This document shows positions 29,139 through 38,419 of a stretch of DNA of 64,000 bases, piece by piece. The notes beneath the pieces are model-generated. The model made no database searches. It saw nothing but the letters and a program-made list of their open reading frames with translations, and was not told where the DNA came from. The position numbers and the translations under genes were made by a program. The stretch spans positions 62,001 to 126,000 of the forward strand of contig NZ_SSOJ01000151.1 in NCBI RefSeq assembly GCF_029871205.1, read 5' to 3'. Source of the stretch: Pseudomonas sp. BN417 (lineage in GTDB: Bacteria > Pseudomonadota > Gammaproteobacteria > Pseudomonadales > Pseudomonadaceae). How positions within the stretch are numbered: the stretch's first letter is position 1; each line of letters opens with the position of its first letter.

Positions 29139-29846
29139 ATGTCACACCCTATTGCTTCGCTGCTGGTGCACGCCGACGGCATTCCTGCTGCAGCGTTTCC
29201 CCCCGCCTCCCTGAGTTCGTCCGATCCCTTCGGCGACGTTCGCCAAGTGGCCTATCAGGGCAACGATGGCATTTCCGCTGGCACCGTCCAGGCAAGTGGA
29301 GAGCTAGTCGTCGAGGATTACCCGCACACTGAAATGCTGGTTGTCCACGCCGGAAAGGTCGGGCTGCAGGACGAGCAGCAGACGCTCGAGTTGGGTGTCG
29401 GAGACAGCGTGGTGATAGGTCGTGGCACGGCGCTGCGCGTGCAGGCGCAGGCCGGCAGCCTATGGGCGTTCTGCGCACTGAGCCAGGGCGACGAGCGCAA
29501 GCCCGGCCTGACCCCGCTCGATCCGCGCGCGGCGCTGAATCCCTCGCAGGGGCCAGATGCGCAGATCCTGATCAGCCCCGCCCCGCAATGCCGTTCCCAT
29601 AACGCCTTCGTGGATACCACCAGCAATCTGCTCATCGGTGTCTGGGATTCGACGCCCTACACGCGTCACGCTCGTCCGCACAAGGTGCATGAGCTGATGC
29701 ACCTGATCGAAGGCAGCGTCACCCTGCAGCTCGTCGACGGCGTCGAGCTGAAGGTCAATACCGGCGATACGGTATTCGTGGCCCAGGGCACACCCTGCGC
29801 CTGGGAGAGCAGCGTCTACGTTCGCAAGCTGTACGTCGTCAAATAA
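29139..29846 (+). CDS. Bicupin protein
   Basis: A 235-residue protein with two cupin half-barrels. The first is about 45-110 (DYPHTEMLVVHAGKVGLQ, LELGVGDSVVIGRG) and the second about 165-235 (RPHKVHELMHLIEGSVTLQL, VNTGDTVFVAQGTPCAWES). The second retains His/Glu/His candidates for metal binding (HKVHELMH); the first lacks a clear metal triad. Cupins of this kind are often found beside D-amino-acid-oxidase-type flavoproteins, as here (convergent). Function cannot be named. Confidence 0.75.
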   Translation: MSHPIASLLVHADGIPAAAFPPASLSSSDPFGDVRQVAYQGNDGISAGTVQASGELVVEDYPHTEMLVVHAGKVGLQDEQQTLELGVGDSVVIGRGTALRVQAQAGSLWAFCALSQGDERKPGLTPLDPRAALNPSQGPDAQILISPAPQCRSHNAFVDTTSNLLIGVWDSTPYTRHARPHKVHELMHLIEGSVTLQLVDGVELKVNTGDTVFVAQGTPCAWESSVYVRKLYVVK

Positions 29847-30072
29847 GCCTTAGTGGTCGGCGCTTGCGCGATAGCGATCCGCAGGCGCTTTACCAATTGG
29901 CCCCCGGCTCTTCTGCTCTCCTTATGGGGCGTGACTGTCCCGAGCGGCACGCCGGGGCTGCCGCGTTTCAGCCAACTGGATCGGATTGCAGAGGAGGGGC
30001 AGGGTTGCCCAAGTCAGTCCGATACGCGCTCACAGGTTCGAGCAGCTCGGTCGATAACGAAGAGGCAGAGGA

Positions 30073-30093
30073 GGCGGGAGCGAGGCTCCCGCC
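30073..30093. terminator. Hairpin between convergent genes
   Basis: A perfect 9-bp inverted repeat GGCGGGAGC-gag-GCTCCCGCC lies between the convergent bicupin and flavoprotein genes. There is no T-run on either side, so terminator function is only possible. Confidence 0.4.
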
Positions 30094-30108
30094 AGAGCGG
30101 CGAGGTGC

Positions 30109-31434
30109 TCAGAACTCCGAGACCTTGCCCCAGACGCCTTTGTTCAGGCGTGCGAGGCTGTACTGGGTATGGTCCACGAACGGCGTCTGCCCCTGTGCCA
30201 GTTCCGCGATCAGGCGCCCGGCGCCGGGGCCGATGCCGAAGCCGTGACCCGAGAAGCCGGCGGCCAGGATGAAGCCTGGCAGGTTTTGCGCCTCATCGAT
30301 GACCGGTACGCCATCGGGGGTGCTGTCGATATAGCCGGCCCAGCCTGCCTGAACCGGTACGCTGCCCAGGGCGGGCAGTAGACGGCGCGCGCGGGCCAGC
30401 GTATCGCGCAGTATCGATTCCGACGGGCGCGGATCGAGGATGCGCACCCGCTCCATCGGTGTGGGGCGGTCGAGCGCCCATTTGCTGCGCGTCTCATGCC
30501 CGTACTGCCAACCCTGCAGACCGCCCGGCGAGAGCATCTGCCAGCGCTTGGCGAACATCGGCAGAAAGTACGAAGAGAAGCGCAGTTGCTGTGGCGTCGG
30601 ATCCACGCAGGCACGTCCGGAAATGGCCAGGGTATAGCCGCCGTCGCCGCGCCGGGTGACGGTCACCTCGCTGGTATGCAGCGTATCGGGAAGCCCCTGG
30701 ACTCCCGGCATGACCGAAAGGATGGAGGAGCGCACCGAAGCCTGCGGAAAGCGAATGCCAAGCTGGGCGCAGAAGGAGGAGGCCCAGGCACCGCCGGCCA
30801 TCACCACCTGGCGGGTCTTGATCACGCCCTTTTCGGTGATGACTCCCGATACCCGACCCGCCTCGGTCTCGACGCCGCGGGCGGCGCAGAACTGGTGGAT
30901 CGTCCCGCCATGCTTGAGCACTCCCTTGGCGATCAGCGGCGCCGCCCGCGCCGGGTCGGCGATGCCATCGGACGGCGAGAACACGCCGCCCAACCAGGGC
31001 TTGCCGGTGGCCGCGCCGCGTTGTGTGGCTTCGGCGCTGCTCAGCATGTGGGACGTGACCCCCTGGGTCAGCGCGAAGTCGCGCCATCTCGACCATCCGT
31101 CTAGTTCAGCCTGGCTATTCGAGAGATAGAACAAACCGCAGCGGCGGAAACCAAGGTCTTCCCCGAGGTCAGCGGTGATCTCCTCCCAGAGCGCGAGACT
31201 CTTGGTCGATAACGGCAGTTCGCGCGCATCGCGGTTCTGCTGGCGGCACCAGCCCCAGTTGCGGCTGGATTGTTCTGCGCCGATACGTCCCTTCTCCACC
31301 AGAGCAACACTCATGCCCTGGCGCGACATGAAATAGGCGGCGCATACGCCAATGATGCCGCCGCCGATGACGACGACATCGGCGCTTTTCGGCAGCTCCG
31401 GACTGGACTGCATGGTGATCAAGGGAGCCGGCAT
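30109..31434 (-). CDS. FAD-dependent amino-acid/opine oxidoreductase (DAO fold)
   Basis: A 441-residue D-amino-acid-oxidase-fold enzyme: FAD motif VVIGGGIIGVCAAYFMSRQG near residue 17 and the C-terminal PGFILAAGFSGHGFGIGPG. The stretch EQSSRNWGWCRQQNRD is typical of a branch that includes opine-processing flavoproteins, from memory. The start MPAPLITMQ has GGAGAA eight bases ahead; a much longer upstream frame is not family-like. It converges on the bicupin and diverges from the cyclodeaminase gene. It presumably oxidises a secondary or primary amine to an imine. Confidence 0.82.
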   Translation of the reverse strand: MPAPLITMQSSPELPKSADVVVIGGGIIGVCAAYFMSRQGMSVALVEKGRIGAEQSSRNWGWCRQQNRDARELPLSTKSLALWEEITADLGEDLGFRRCGLFYLSNSQAELDGWSRWRDFALTQGVTSHMLSSAEATQRGAATGKPWLGGVFSPSDGIADPARAAPLIAKGVLKHGGTIHQFCAARGVETEAGRVSGVITEKGVIKTRQVVMAGGAWASSFCAQLGIRFPQASVRSSILSVMPGVQGLPDTLHTSEVTVTRRGDGGYTLAISGRACVDPTPQQLRFSSYFLPMFAKRWQMLSPGGLQGWQYGHETRSKWALDRPTPMERVRILDPRPSESILRDTLARARRLLPALGSVPVQAGWAGYIDSTPDGVPVIDEAQNLPGFILAAGFSGHGFGIGPGAGRLIAELAQGQTPFVDHTQYSLARLNKGVWGKVSEF

Positions 31435-32022
31435 TCTGTTCTCCTGGCCTGGAATCTGTTGTTTTACGGCTTCGCAGAAAGCGGTGCAGACCAGCGCTGC
31501 AAGGCGGCTGCAAGGCCGTGTCGGCGCGCGCCGATAAGCTGATCGATGCGCACCAGAGCGGATGATCGAAACTGAAAATCGGGTCTGCCGCCTTGTCGCT
31601 CGATTCGGCGCGGCAGACCAGGCTCCGGCAGTCATCCATGCCGTTGCGCTGATCCTAATCTTAGGCATCGCGCCCCGGTGGGGGCTGTCGTATTGGCAGT
31701 GTGCAATCGCAGAATCGGGTGTTTTCGAGGTTGCCCTCGGAAGTTTCTGCTGCGGTGCTGGGGGCGCCAGGTTCTGCAGTTGCGGGAATGCCTGCTTGAG
31801 GGCTTGGGGAGCGATGCGTGAGTTGCAGGAGTGGAGCGATAGCTTTCGCCGGTGGCGATAAAAATAATCGAAAGTTGCGCATTCGCCTGGTATCCGAAAT
31901 TTTCTGCCGATTGCTCGGCGGCATACTGAGCGCAGCAAATCGGCACTGCACTCTCGAGTAATTCGCGCCGATCAAGCCTGCACGAATCCCTGCCCCGATT
32001 AGAGAACGACGAGGCCCCGTAG
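31435..32022. other. Divergent promoter region, flavoprotein versus cyclodeaminase
   Basis: No gene. It must contain two promoters. An A/T-rich motif TCCGAAATTTTCTGCC near 31891 resembles half of the palindromic modules seen elsewhere in the island. No -24/-12 or strong -35/-10 pair was recognised. Confidence 0.35.
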
Positions 32023-33012
32023 ATGAAAACACTGCTGCTCAGCAAAGAAGAAGTCGGCAGATTGATATCCATGAAGGAAGTCATAGGCGCGGTGGAAGAG
32101 GCCTACAAGGCCTTCAGCGGCGGGCATGTGGTGCAGCCCGATTACATTGGCATACATCTGCCGGAGCCGCGCGGCGAGATCGACTTCAAGGTCGGTTACT
32201 GCAAGACCAATGAAATCATCTCGATGAAAGCCTCTTCCGGCGGCTTTCTCGATAACCCGACCGCGCATGGCGTGCCCAACGGCATGGGCAGCGTTCTGCT
32301 GTTCGATGCCAACAGCTGCGCGCTGATCTGCGTGATGGATGGCAGCCTGCTCACCGGTCTCAGGACCGGAGCCTCGGGAGCCGTCTCGGTCAAGGCGCTG
32401 GCGAGAAAGAACGCGAAGAAGGTCACCTGCATAGGTACCGGCAACCAGGCGCGGATGCAGATTCGCGCCATCAGTCTGGTGATGCAGATCGAAGAGATCC
32501 ATGCCTGGAGCAGAAGCCCGGAAACGCGCGAGCGCTTCAAGGCGGATATCGAAGGCGAGTTCGGTATCCCAGTGATCCTGGCGGATTCGAAGCAGGAAGC
32601 GGTCGAGCAGGCCGACATCCTGATCACCACCACCCGTGGCAAGGGCTCGCTGGTGGAAGCGAGCTGGGTGAAACCTGGCACTCATATCGTCGCCATCGGC
32701 ACGGATATGAAAGGCAAGCAGGAATTCGAGCCCGAGATATTCAGGCACGCCAAGATAGTCAACGACTCGATCTCGCAGTGCATCGAAAAAGGGGAAACCT
32801 GGCATCCGCTGAACGAGAAGATCATCGCCCTGGACGATATCCACGGCGAGCTCGGCGAGATTCTGCTGGGCAGAAAGTCGGGCCGGGAGAACGATGAAGA
32901 AATCACCATCTTCGATTCCACGGGCATGGCCATACAGGACAACACCACCGCCGAAAAGATTTATCGCAATGCACTGGAAAACAACGTTGGAACTTTCTTT
33001 GCGTTCTTTTGA
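32023..33012 (+). CDS. Ornithine cyclodeaminase/mu-crystallin family protein
   Basis: A 329-residue NAD(P)-binding protein: [19 protein letters not shown] with the substrate-binding Lys, [20 protein letters not shown], and the Rossmann loop [11 protein letters not shown] near residue 145. Family members are ornithine cyclodeaminases, ketimine reductases and alanine/opine dehydrogenases. It is followed after 37 bases by a threonine dehydratase-like gene, a pair also known from ectoine utilisation (EutC/EutB), though other ectoine genes were not recognised. A ketimine or N-substituted amino acid reaction is plausible. Confidence 0.85.
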   Translation: MKTLLLSKEEVGRLISMKEVIGAVEEAYKAFSGGHVVQPDYIGIHLPEPRGEIDFKVGYCKTNEIISMKASSGGFLDNPTAHGVPNGMGSVLLFDANSCALICVMDGSLLTGLRTGASGAVSVKALARKNAKKVTCIGTGNQARMQIRAISLVMQIEEIHAWSRSPETRERFKADIEGEFGIPVILADSKQEAVEQADILITTTRGKGSLVEASWVKPGTHIVAIGTDMKGKQEFEPEIFRHAKIVNDSISQCIEKGETWHPLNEKIIALDDIHGELGEILLGRKSGRENDEEITIFDSTGMAIQDNTTAEKIYRNALENNVGTFFAFF

Positions 33013-33049
33013 GTTTTGATTTTTCGGCAGTACGGGGAGAGGAAATTAC

Positions 33050-34018
33050 ATGCGCAACCATCCAACTATTCAGGACATTCGAGAAGCCCAGGAACGGCTG
33101 AAACCCCATATCAAACATACGCCGCTACTGCGCGCGGAGAAGATAGAGAAAGCCGCCGGTTGTCAGCTCTATCTGAAGCCCGAAACCCTACAGATCACAG
33201 GGGCGTTCAAAATTCGCGGCGCGCTGAACAAGACGCTCTCGCTACCCAGGGAAGAGATCGCTAACGGCATCATTGCCACGTCTTCCGGCAATCACGCCCA
33301 AGGGCTCGCTTACGCTGCCCGAATGCTGGGCGTGAAAGCGATTCTGGTGCTTCCGGTGACCACCCCTAAAATCAAGATCGCCAATACCGAAGCCCTCGGG
33401 GCGGAGGTCATCCTCTTCGATGGCGATACCGCTGCCCGGTGGAAGAGGGTGTATGAAATCGCTGAGGAAAACCACTACGCGGTCGTCCACGCCTTTGAAG
33501 ACCCGCTGGTGATGGCAGGGCAAGGAACGATCGGCTGCGAGATCCTGGAAGATCTGCAGGATGTGGATACCGTCATCATCCCAATAGGGGGCGGCGGCCT
33601 GATTTCCGGCATCGCCACCGCTATCAAGGAAACCAGGCCATCGGTGCGGGTTGTCGGCGCAGAACCTGCCTTGACGCCCAAGTATTATCACAGCAGGTTG
33701 AACAAGGAACGCACCACGCTGCCCTTGAAGAACACCATTGCCGATGGCTTGCGTATAAGTGTGCCGGGGCAGAACCCCTATCCGATCATCGAGCGCTACG
33801 TCGACGAGATCGTCCTGGTGGAGGACGAGCACATCGTCCAAGGCATGCGCGCCCTGGCCAAGGACGCGAAACTGATTGCCGAACCCGCCGCCGCGATCGG
33901 CATCGGTGCACTGCTGGCGGGCGTGGTCAAGGTCCGGCCGGATGAGAAGGTCTGCGTGGTGCTGACCGGTGGCAACTGGGACCTGTGCGATCTGGCCGAG
34001 GTCTACGCCTCTGCCTAG
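33050..34018 (+). CDS. Threonine/serine dehydratase-like PLP enzyme
   Basis: A 322-residue fold-type II PLP enzyme. The Schiff-base Lys54 lies in ITGAFKIRGAL, ATSSGNHAQGLAYAA binds the substrate carboxylate and IPIGGGGLISGIA is the phosphate loop. It lacks the C-terminal ACT regulatory domain of biosynthetic IlvA, so it is a catabolic-type dehydratase, hydroxyaspartate lyase or racemase. It is co-directional with the cyclodeaminase gene and ends before a terminator, making a two-gene unit. Confidence 0.88.
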   Translation: MRNHPTIQDIREAQERLKPHIKHTPLLRAEKIEKAAGCQLYLKPETLQITGAFKIRGALNKTLSLPREEIANGIIATSSGNHAQGLAYAARMLGVKAILVLPVTTPKIKIANTEALGAEVILFDGDTAARWKRVYEIAEENHYAVVHAFEDPLVMAGQGTIGCEILEDLQDVDTVIIPIGGGGLISGIATAIKETRPSVRVVGAEPALTPKYYHSRLNKERTTLPLKNTIADGLRISVPGQNPYPIIERYVDEIVLVEDEHIVQGMRALAKDAKLIAEPAAAIGIGALLAGVVKVRPDEKVCVVLTGGNWDLCDLAEVYASA

Positions 34019-34063
34019 GCAATGGACAGTCCGCATACGAAACCGTGGTGCTGCGTAATGCCG

Positions 34064-34095
34064 AACGCCCTTCCTTGATGGAGGGGCGTTTTGTT
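34064..34095 (+). terminator. Rho-independent terminator after the dehydratase gene
   Basis: AACGCCCTTCC-ttgat-GGAGGGGCGTT pairs over 11 positions with one wobble, followed by TTGTTTT. It lies 45 bases past the stop codon. Confidence 0.85.
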
Positions 34096-34358
34096 TTGCC
34101 GAGCAGGAAAAGAATGGGTCGCGCTGCCCGAAAAAACCTACTGGCCAACGCAGCTGCTACCCCTATCCGAAGACGTGGGTGTGACTACGCCAGGCCGGCC
34201 GATCACGGCCCTTCAAAGGAGGACCGCAGATCCTGCCAGCGTGCTCTGGATCGAGCAGGAATCTGCCTGAGTCACCCGGCAATAGAGCATTTCCGTAGTG
34301 CTGATATTCATAGACTTGTAGTCACCAACCCGTCATCCACATCCTGGAGATCGCTCAA

Positions 34359-35063
34359 GTGACATACAAACCGAAATTCATCAGCTTCGATTGCTACGGC
34401 ACGCTCATCAACTTCGAAATGGGCCCGACCGCGAAAAAGCTCTTCGAAGATCGCGTTCCGAGCGAGCGGATGCCGGCCTTCCTGGACAGTTTTCGCTTCT
34501 ACCGTCTCGATGAGGTATTGGGTGAGTGGAAGCCGTTCTTCGATGTGGTGGAGAACTCCATTCAACGCACGTGCAAGAAGCACGGCGTGGAATATCGTCC
34601 TTCCGATGCGCTCGCCCTGTACGAGGCCGTGCCGACCTGGCAGCCGCACCCGAACGTCGTCGAGACGCTCGAGGCAATTGCTCCGCATGTTCCGCTGGTG
34701 ATCCTGTCGAACTCGATGGTCGATCTGATCCCGCACAGCGTCGCCCACCTCAAGGCGCCTTTCCACGCGGTCTACACCGCCGAAGAAGCTCGCGCCTACA
34801 AGCCGCGGGCGCAGATGTTCGAATACATGTTCGATCAGCTCGGCTGCGGGCCGGAGCAGATGATGCACGTTTCGTCGTGCTTCCGTTACGACCTGATGAC
34901 CGCGTCGGATCTCGGATTCATGGCCAAGGCCTTCATCGACCGCGGTCACACGCCTGCCTGCGACGGTTATGGTGTCAACCGCCTGACCGATATTCGCCAG
35001 CTTCCCGGTTTGCTCGGCCTCGATTGCCTGGCCCAGACCGCCCCGATGAAACGGGGCGCGTGA
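34359..35063 (+). CDS. Haloacid dehalogenase type II-like HAD hydrolase
   Basis: A 234-residue HAD protein with nucleophile Asp11 in FDCYGTL, motif II in VILSNSM and the motif III/IV region AYKPRAQMFEYM...HVSSCFRYDL, as in L-2-haloacid dehalogenases. Start codon is GTG, with GGAG nine to ten bases ahead. It overlaps the kinase gene by one base (TGATG). In this context the natural substrate may be a phosphorylated intermediate rather than a haloacid. A paralogue roughly half identical lies at 40176. Confidence 0.85.
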   Translation: MTYKPKFISFDCYGTLINFEMGPTAKKLFEDRVPSERMPAFLDSFRFYRLDEVLGEWKPFFDVVENSIQRTCKKHGVEYRPSDALALYEAVPTWQPHPNVVETLEAIAPHVPLVILSNSMVDLIPHSVAHLKAPFHAVYTAEEARAYKPRAQMFEYMFDQLGCGPEQMMHVSSCFRYDLMTASDLGFMAKAFIDRGHTPACDGYGVNRLTDIRQLPGLLGLDCLAQTAPMKRGA

Positions 35064-36139
35064 TGGCAGACAATCGTCCGATGGCGGCAGCGGCGTTGAG
35101 CACGGCGGCACCCAGCCTCGCCCCGAACGAGGTGCGGGCCCTGGTTCGCCGTCTCTACGGCATCGATGGCAGCGTTAAATCACTGGTGGGCGAACGCGAC
35201 CAGAACTGTTGCCTGGAGACGGCCGACGGCAGGCGTTACGTCGTCAAGATCAGCAATCCATCGGAGCCGCTTGCGGTGGTGGATTTTCAGATCGCGGCGC
35301 TCGAGCACATCGCCCGCGTTGCGCCCGGCCTGCCGGCGCCGCGGGTGGTGCGCACGCTTGGCGGGCGTGCGCGCGACAGCGTAGCGCTGGCCGGCGGGGT
35401 GCAGACCAGCGTGCGGATGCTGACCTATCTCGACGGCGTGCAGATCCGCGAGACCCCGCGCACCGCCGTGCAGCGGCGGGCGATGGGGACGTTCCTCGCC
35501 AAGCTGAACCTCGCATTACGCGATTTCAGCCACCCTTCGGCGACGCACGATCTGCTGTGGAACGTTTCCGCGGCGCAGCGCCTGGCAGCCAAGCTCGATG
35601 CCATCGAGGACGCCCCGCGCCGCGCGCTCGCCGAGTCGTTCATGACGCGCTTCACCGAGCATGTGCTGCCGCGTCTGCCCTCGCTGAGGTCGCAGGTCAT
35701 CCACAACGATTACCACCTCTACAACGTGCTGGTCGCACCCGAGGACCATCAGCGCATCGTGGGGATCATCGACTTCGGCGACATGCTGCATGCCCCGCTG
35801 GTGGGGGAGGTCGCCACGGCGGCGGCCTTTCACATGGCTGGCAGCGCCGATCCGTTCGAGGGGCCGGCGCAGTTCGTCGGCGCTTATCACGCCACGCTGC
35901 CGCTCAGCGAAATGGAGCAGGAGGTCGTTGCCGATCTCATGGCCACACGTCACCTGATCACCGTGTTGATTTCGGAATGGCGGGCCAGGCGCTACCCGGA
36001 GAACCGCGCCTACATCATGCGCCACAACCCCGCCTCGTGGGAGGCGCTGTCGCTGATGGCCGATCTTTCCCGCGATCAGGCGCGCGACCTATTACTCACC
36101 GAAGTACGCAAAGGACAAACCAATGAAGAGCACCACTGA
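35063..36139 (+). CDS. APH-fold small-molecule kinase
   Basis: A 358-residue aminoglycoside-phosphotransferase-fold protein: GERDQNCCLETADGRRYVVK with the ATP-binding Lys, catalytic loop VIHNDYHLYNVLV (HxD-x4-N near residue 215) and GIIDFGDM for Mg2+. Related enzymes include hydroxylysine kinase and homoserine kinase type II. The start is the ATG overlapping the HAD stop; the upstream open frame is antisense-like. It overlaps the aminotransferase gene by 17 bases, so kinase and lyase are probably translationally coupled. The substrate is likely an amino alcohol or hydroxylated amino acid. Confidence 0.85.
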   Translation: MADNRPMAAAALSTAAPSLAPNEVRALVRRLYGIDGSVKSLVGERDQNCCLETADGRRYVVKISNPSEPLAVVDFQIAALEHIARVAPGLPAPRVVRTLGGRARDSVALAGGVQTSVRMLTYLDGVQIRETPRTAVQRRAMGTFLAKLNLALRDFSHPSATHDLLWNVSAAQRLAAKLDAIEDAPRRALAESFMTRFTEHVLPRLPSLRSQVIHNDYHLYNVLVAPEDHQRIVGIIDFGDMLHAPLVGEVATAAAFHMAGSADPFEGPAQFVGAYHATLPLSEMEQEVVADLMATRHLITVLISEWRARRYPENRAYIMRHNPASWEALSLMADLSRDQARDLLLTEVRKGQTNEEHH

Positions 36140-37475
36140 CCTCAACATGGTCAACGCCTATATCCCCGGACGCGCCGAACTGAGCCCCGCAACCGCGGCG
36201 ATGATCGAGCGGCGCGACGCCTTGCTCGGCCCGGCCTATCGGCTGATGTACGAGCACCCGCTGCATATCGTGCGCGGCGAGGGCGTGTGGCTGATCGATC
36301 CGGAGGGGCGCCGTTACCTCGACGTGTACAACAACGTGGCCTCGCTCGGGCATTGCCACCCGGCCGTGACCGAGGCCATTTGCCGGCAGGTGCAGACGCT
36401 GGCGACCAACACCCGCTATCTGCACGACACCATTCTCGAACTGGCCGAGCGCCTGCTCGCCACGGTGCCCGAGACCGAGCTCGCGTATCTGATGCTGACC
36501 TGCACGGGTAGCGAGGCAAACGACGTCGCCTATCGCATCGCCCAGGTGCGCACCGGCGGCACCGGCGTGATCGTCACCGAGACCGCCTATCACGGCTTCA
36601 CCGATGCGGTGTCGAAGTTCTCGCCTTCGCTCGGCGTGACGGTCGATCTCGGGGCCCACGTTCGCCTGGTACCGGCGCCGCGCCTCTACCATGCCGAGGG
36701 TGCCGATCTCTGCGAACGCTTCACCCGCGATGTGGAGGCGGCGATCGCCGATCTGCAGCGTCACGGCATCAAGCCGGCGGCACTAATCGTCGATTCGCTG
36801 TTCACCAGTGACGGCATCCTGCCTGAGCCAGCGGGCCTGTTGAAGGGCGCGGTCGAGGCGATCAAGCGTGCCGGTGGCATTTTCATCGCCGACGAGGTCC
36901 AGCCTGGCTTCGGCCGGACGGGCGAGCACATGTGGGGCTTCCAGCGTCATGGCGTGATCCCCGACATCGTCACCCTGGGCAAGCCGATGGGCAACGGGCA
37001 ACCCATCGCGGGGCTGCTGGCCACCGCTGAGGTGTTGGCCGAGTTCGGCAAGAATTCCAGGTACTTCAATACCTTCGCCGGCAACACCGTCTCCTGCGCG
37101 GCAGCGTTGGCCGTGCTCGATACGATCGAGAAGGAAGGCCTGCTGCAGCATGCCGCCAGGGTCGGGAAGGTCCTGCGCGACGGTATCGCGGCGCTTGCCG
37201 ACCGGCACGAGGCCATCGGTGATGTACGCAGTGCGGGCATGTTCGTCGGTGTGGAACTCGTCGCGGACCGCACAACGCGAGCCCCCGACCGCGAGCTCAC
37301 CACCCGGGTGGTCAATCTGATGCGCGACAAGGGTGTCCTGCTCAGCGCCTGTGCGATGGGACACAATGTGCTGAAGATTCGACCGCCGTTGGTGCTGACG
37401 GCAGAACAAGCCGGTATGGTAATCGAGACGCTCGATGCAGCGCTGACTGAAGCGCAATCTGCAAAGGCGGGTTAA
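36123..37475 (+). CDS. Class III aminotransferase-fold phospho-lyase
   Basis: A 450-residue PLP enzyme: YNNVASLGHCHPAV, NTRYLHDTI, TCTGSEANDVAYRIAQ, IADEVQPGFGRTG and PLP-lysine Lys287 in TLGKPMGNG. NNVA-x2-GHCHP and NT-x-YLHD are typical of the ethanolamine-phosphate / 5-phosphohydroxylysine phospho-lyase (AGXT2L) branch, which eliminates phosphate and ammonia to give an aldehyde. Coupling to an APH-type kinase supports this over a simple transaminase. The aldehyde would feed the aldehyde dehydrogenase encoded downstream. Confidence 0.85.
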   Translation: MKSTTDLNMVNAYIPGRAELSPATAAMIERRDALLGPAYRLMYEHPLHIVRGEGVWLIDPEGRRYLDVYNNVASLGHCHPAVTEAICRQVQTLATNTRYLHDTILELAERLLATVPETELAYLMLTCTGSEANDVAYRIAQVRTGGTGVIVTETAYHGFTDAVSKFSPSLGVTVDLGAHVRLVPAPRLYHAEGADLCERFTRDVEAAIADLQRHGIKPAALIVDSLFTSDGILPEPAGLLKGAVEAIKRAGGIFIADEVQPGFGRTGEHMWGFQRHGVIPDIVTLGKPMGNGQPIAGLLATAEVLAEFGKNSRYFNTFAGNTVSCAAALAVLDTIEKEGLLQHAARVGKVLRDGIAALADRHEAIGDVRSAGMFVGVELVADRTTRAPDRELTTRVVNLMRDKGVLLSACAMGHNVLKIRPPLVLTAEQAGMVIETLDAALTEAQSAKAG

Positions 37476-37496
37476 CCGGCCTCGAAGGTAATCGAC

Positions 37497-38000
37497 ATGC
37501 GACCTACGGCTTCCCTCGACCCGTTCGATATCAAGATTCTCGTGCACCTTCAGCGCGAGGGGCGCTGTTCGAATGTCGATCTGTCGGCGGCCATCGCCCT
37601 CAGTGAGAGTCCGTGCCTGCTGCGCACCAAGCGTCTACAGGATGCCGGCGTCATCCGCGGCTACCGTGCGGAGATCGCGCTGGAGAAGCTGGGCAGCCAC
37701 GTCATGGTGTTTTCCGAGGTGACCATCAGCAGCCATCGACCCCGTGACTTCCGCAAGTTCGAAGCCGGGGTCGGCAAGTATCAGGAGATCGTCGAGTGCT
37801 ACAACGTCAGCGGCGGTTACGACTACCTGCTGAAAATCGTGGCACCCAGCATTACCTGGTTCCAGGCACTGATGGATCGGCTGCTGGAGGACGATATCGG
37901 CATCGAGAAGTTTGCCAGCCGGATCGTGCTGCGTCAGCCGCTCGATCAACGCGGCTATCCGTTGAATACCATCGCAAGTGGTAGGCCGGACTGGGATTGA
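37497..38000 (+). CDS. Lrp/AsnC-family regulator
   Basis: A 167-residue regulator: N-terminal winged HTH (FDIKILVHLQREGRCSNVDL, ALSESPCLLRTKRLQDAGVI) and a C-terminal ACT-like RAM domain with YNVSGGYDYLLKIV. It follows the phospho-lyase by 21 bases, so it is probably in the same operon and senses the pathway's amino acid. Candidate operators are the palindromic modules at 28967 and 38303. Confidence 0.9.
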   Translation: MRPTASLDPFDIKILVHLQREGRCSNVDLSAAIALSESPCLLRTKRLQDAGVIRGYRAEIALEKLGSHVMVFSEVTISSHRPRDFRKFEAGVGKYQEIVECYNVSGGYDYLLKIVAPSITWFQALMDRLLEDDIGIEKFASRIVLRQPLDQRGYPLNTIASGRPDWD

Positions 38001-38082
38001 TCGAGTGGTGTTGGAGGTTCGGCGCCATGCATCACAAGGGGCTGTTGCCGTTTGGGCACGAGGTGCCGAGCGCCGCTCCCAA

Positions 38083-38245
38083 GGGTGGGTTAGCGGCGCC
38101 GAATGCCGTTCTTCCAGACGCAGCTGAAGGTCGCGCGCCGCGTAACCCACCAGGCGATGGATGGCGTTGCGCCGATGGTGGGTTACGCCGCACCCGGCAC
38201 AGCGAGTCGATCGACAAACGCAACAGGCGGCTAACCCACCGTACG
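38083..38245. repeat. Two consecutive inverted GGTGGGTTA repeats (REP-like)
   Basis: GGGTGGGTTAGCGGCGC (38083) faces GCCGCGTAACCCACC (ending 38151), and ATGGTGGGTTACGCCGC (38174) faces GGCGGCTAACCCACCGTACG (ending 38245). Both are doublets of the GGTGGGTTACGC family common in pseudomonads, arranged head to tail. They lie after the Lrp gene where no gene is present. Confidence 0.8.
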
Positions 38246-38302
38246 AAGCTGCGGGCTTAAAAGGACTTTCGGTAGATTGCGCGAATGCAGGCCCGACAGG
38301 CC

Positions 38303-38361
38303 GCAGCTACTGCTCAAACGGGGGGCAAGGTCGGCAGCAAATATCGGCCGATTTTTTCTAC
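38303..38361 (+). promoter_or_regulatory. Palindromic module upstream of aldehyde dehydrogenase (copy 2)
   Basis: GCAGCTACTGCTCAAACGGGG, then CAGCAAATATCGG facing CCGATTTTTTCTAC, a 27-base pseudo-palindrome centred at 38348. It aligns along its length with the module upstream of the bicupin, with most differences in the right arm. CAGCAAAT and TTTCTA fit the two halves of an Lrp-type consensus, though spaced more widely. It lies 59 bases before the start codon. Confidence 0.55.
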
Positions 38362-38419
38362 GATGAAGGCCTGGTAATTCGCTGCCGAACCGGTGTTCGG
38401 CCCCTTTCCGGAGTCCCTT

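Noticed and set aside
30073-30093. Firm terminator call
   Set aside because: A perfect hairpin between convergent genes but without a T-run on either strand; listed with low confidence only.
32023-34018. Ectoine degradation genes eutC/eutB
   Set aside because: The cyclodeaminase-dehydratase pair fits, but ectoine hydrolase, the DoeB deacetylase, EnuR and ectoine transporter genes were not recognised, so the name is not used.
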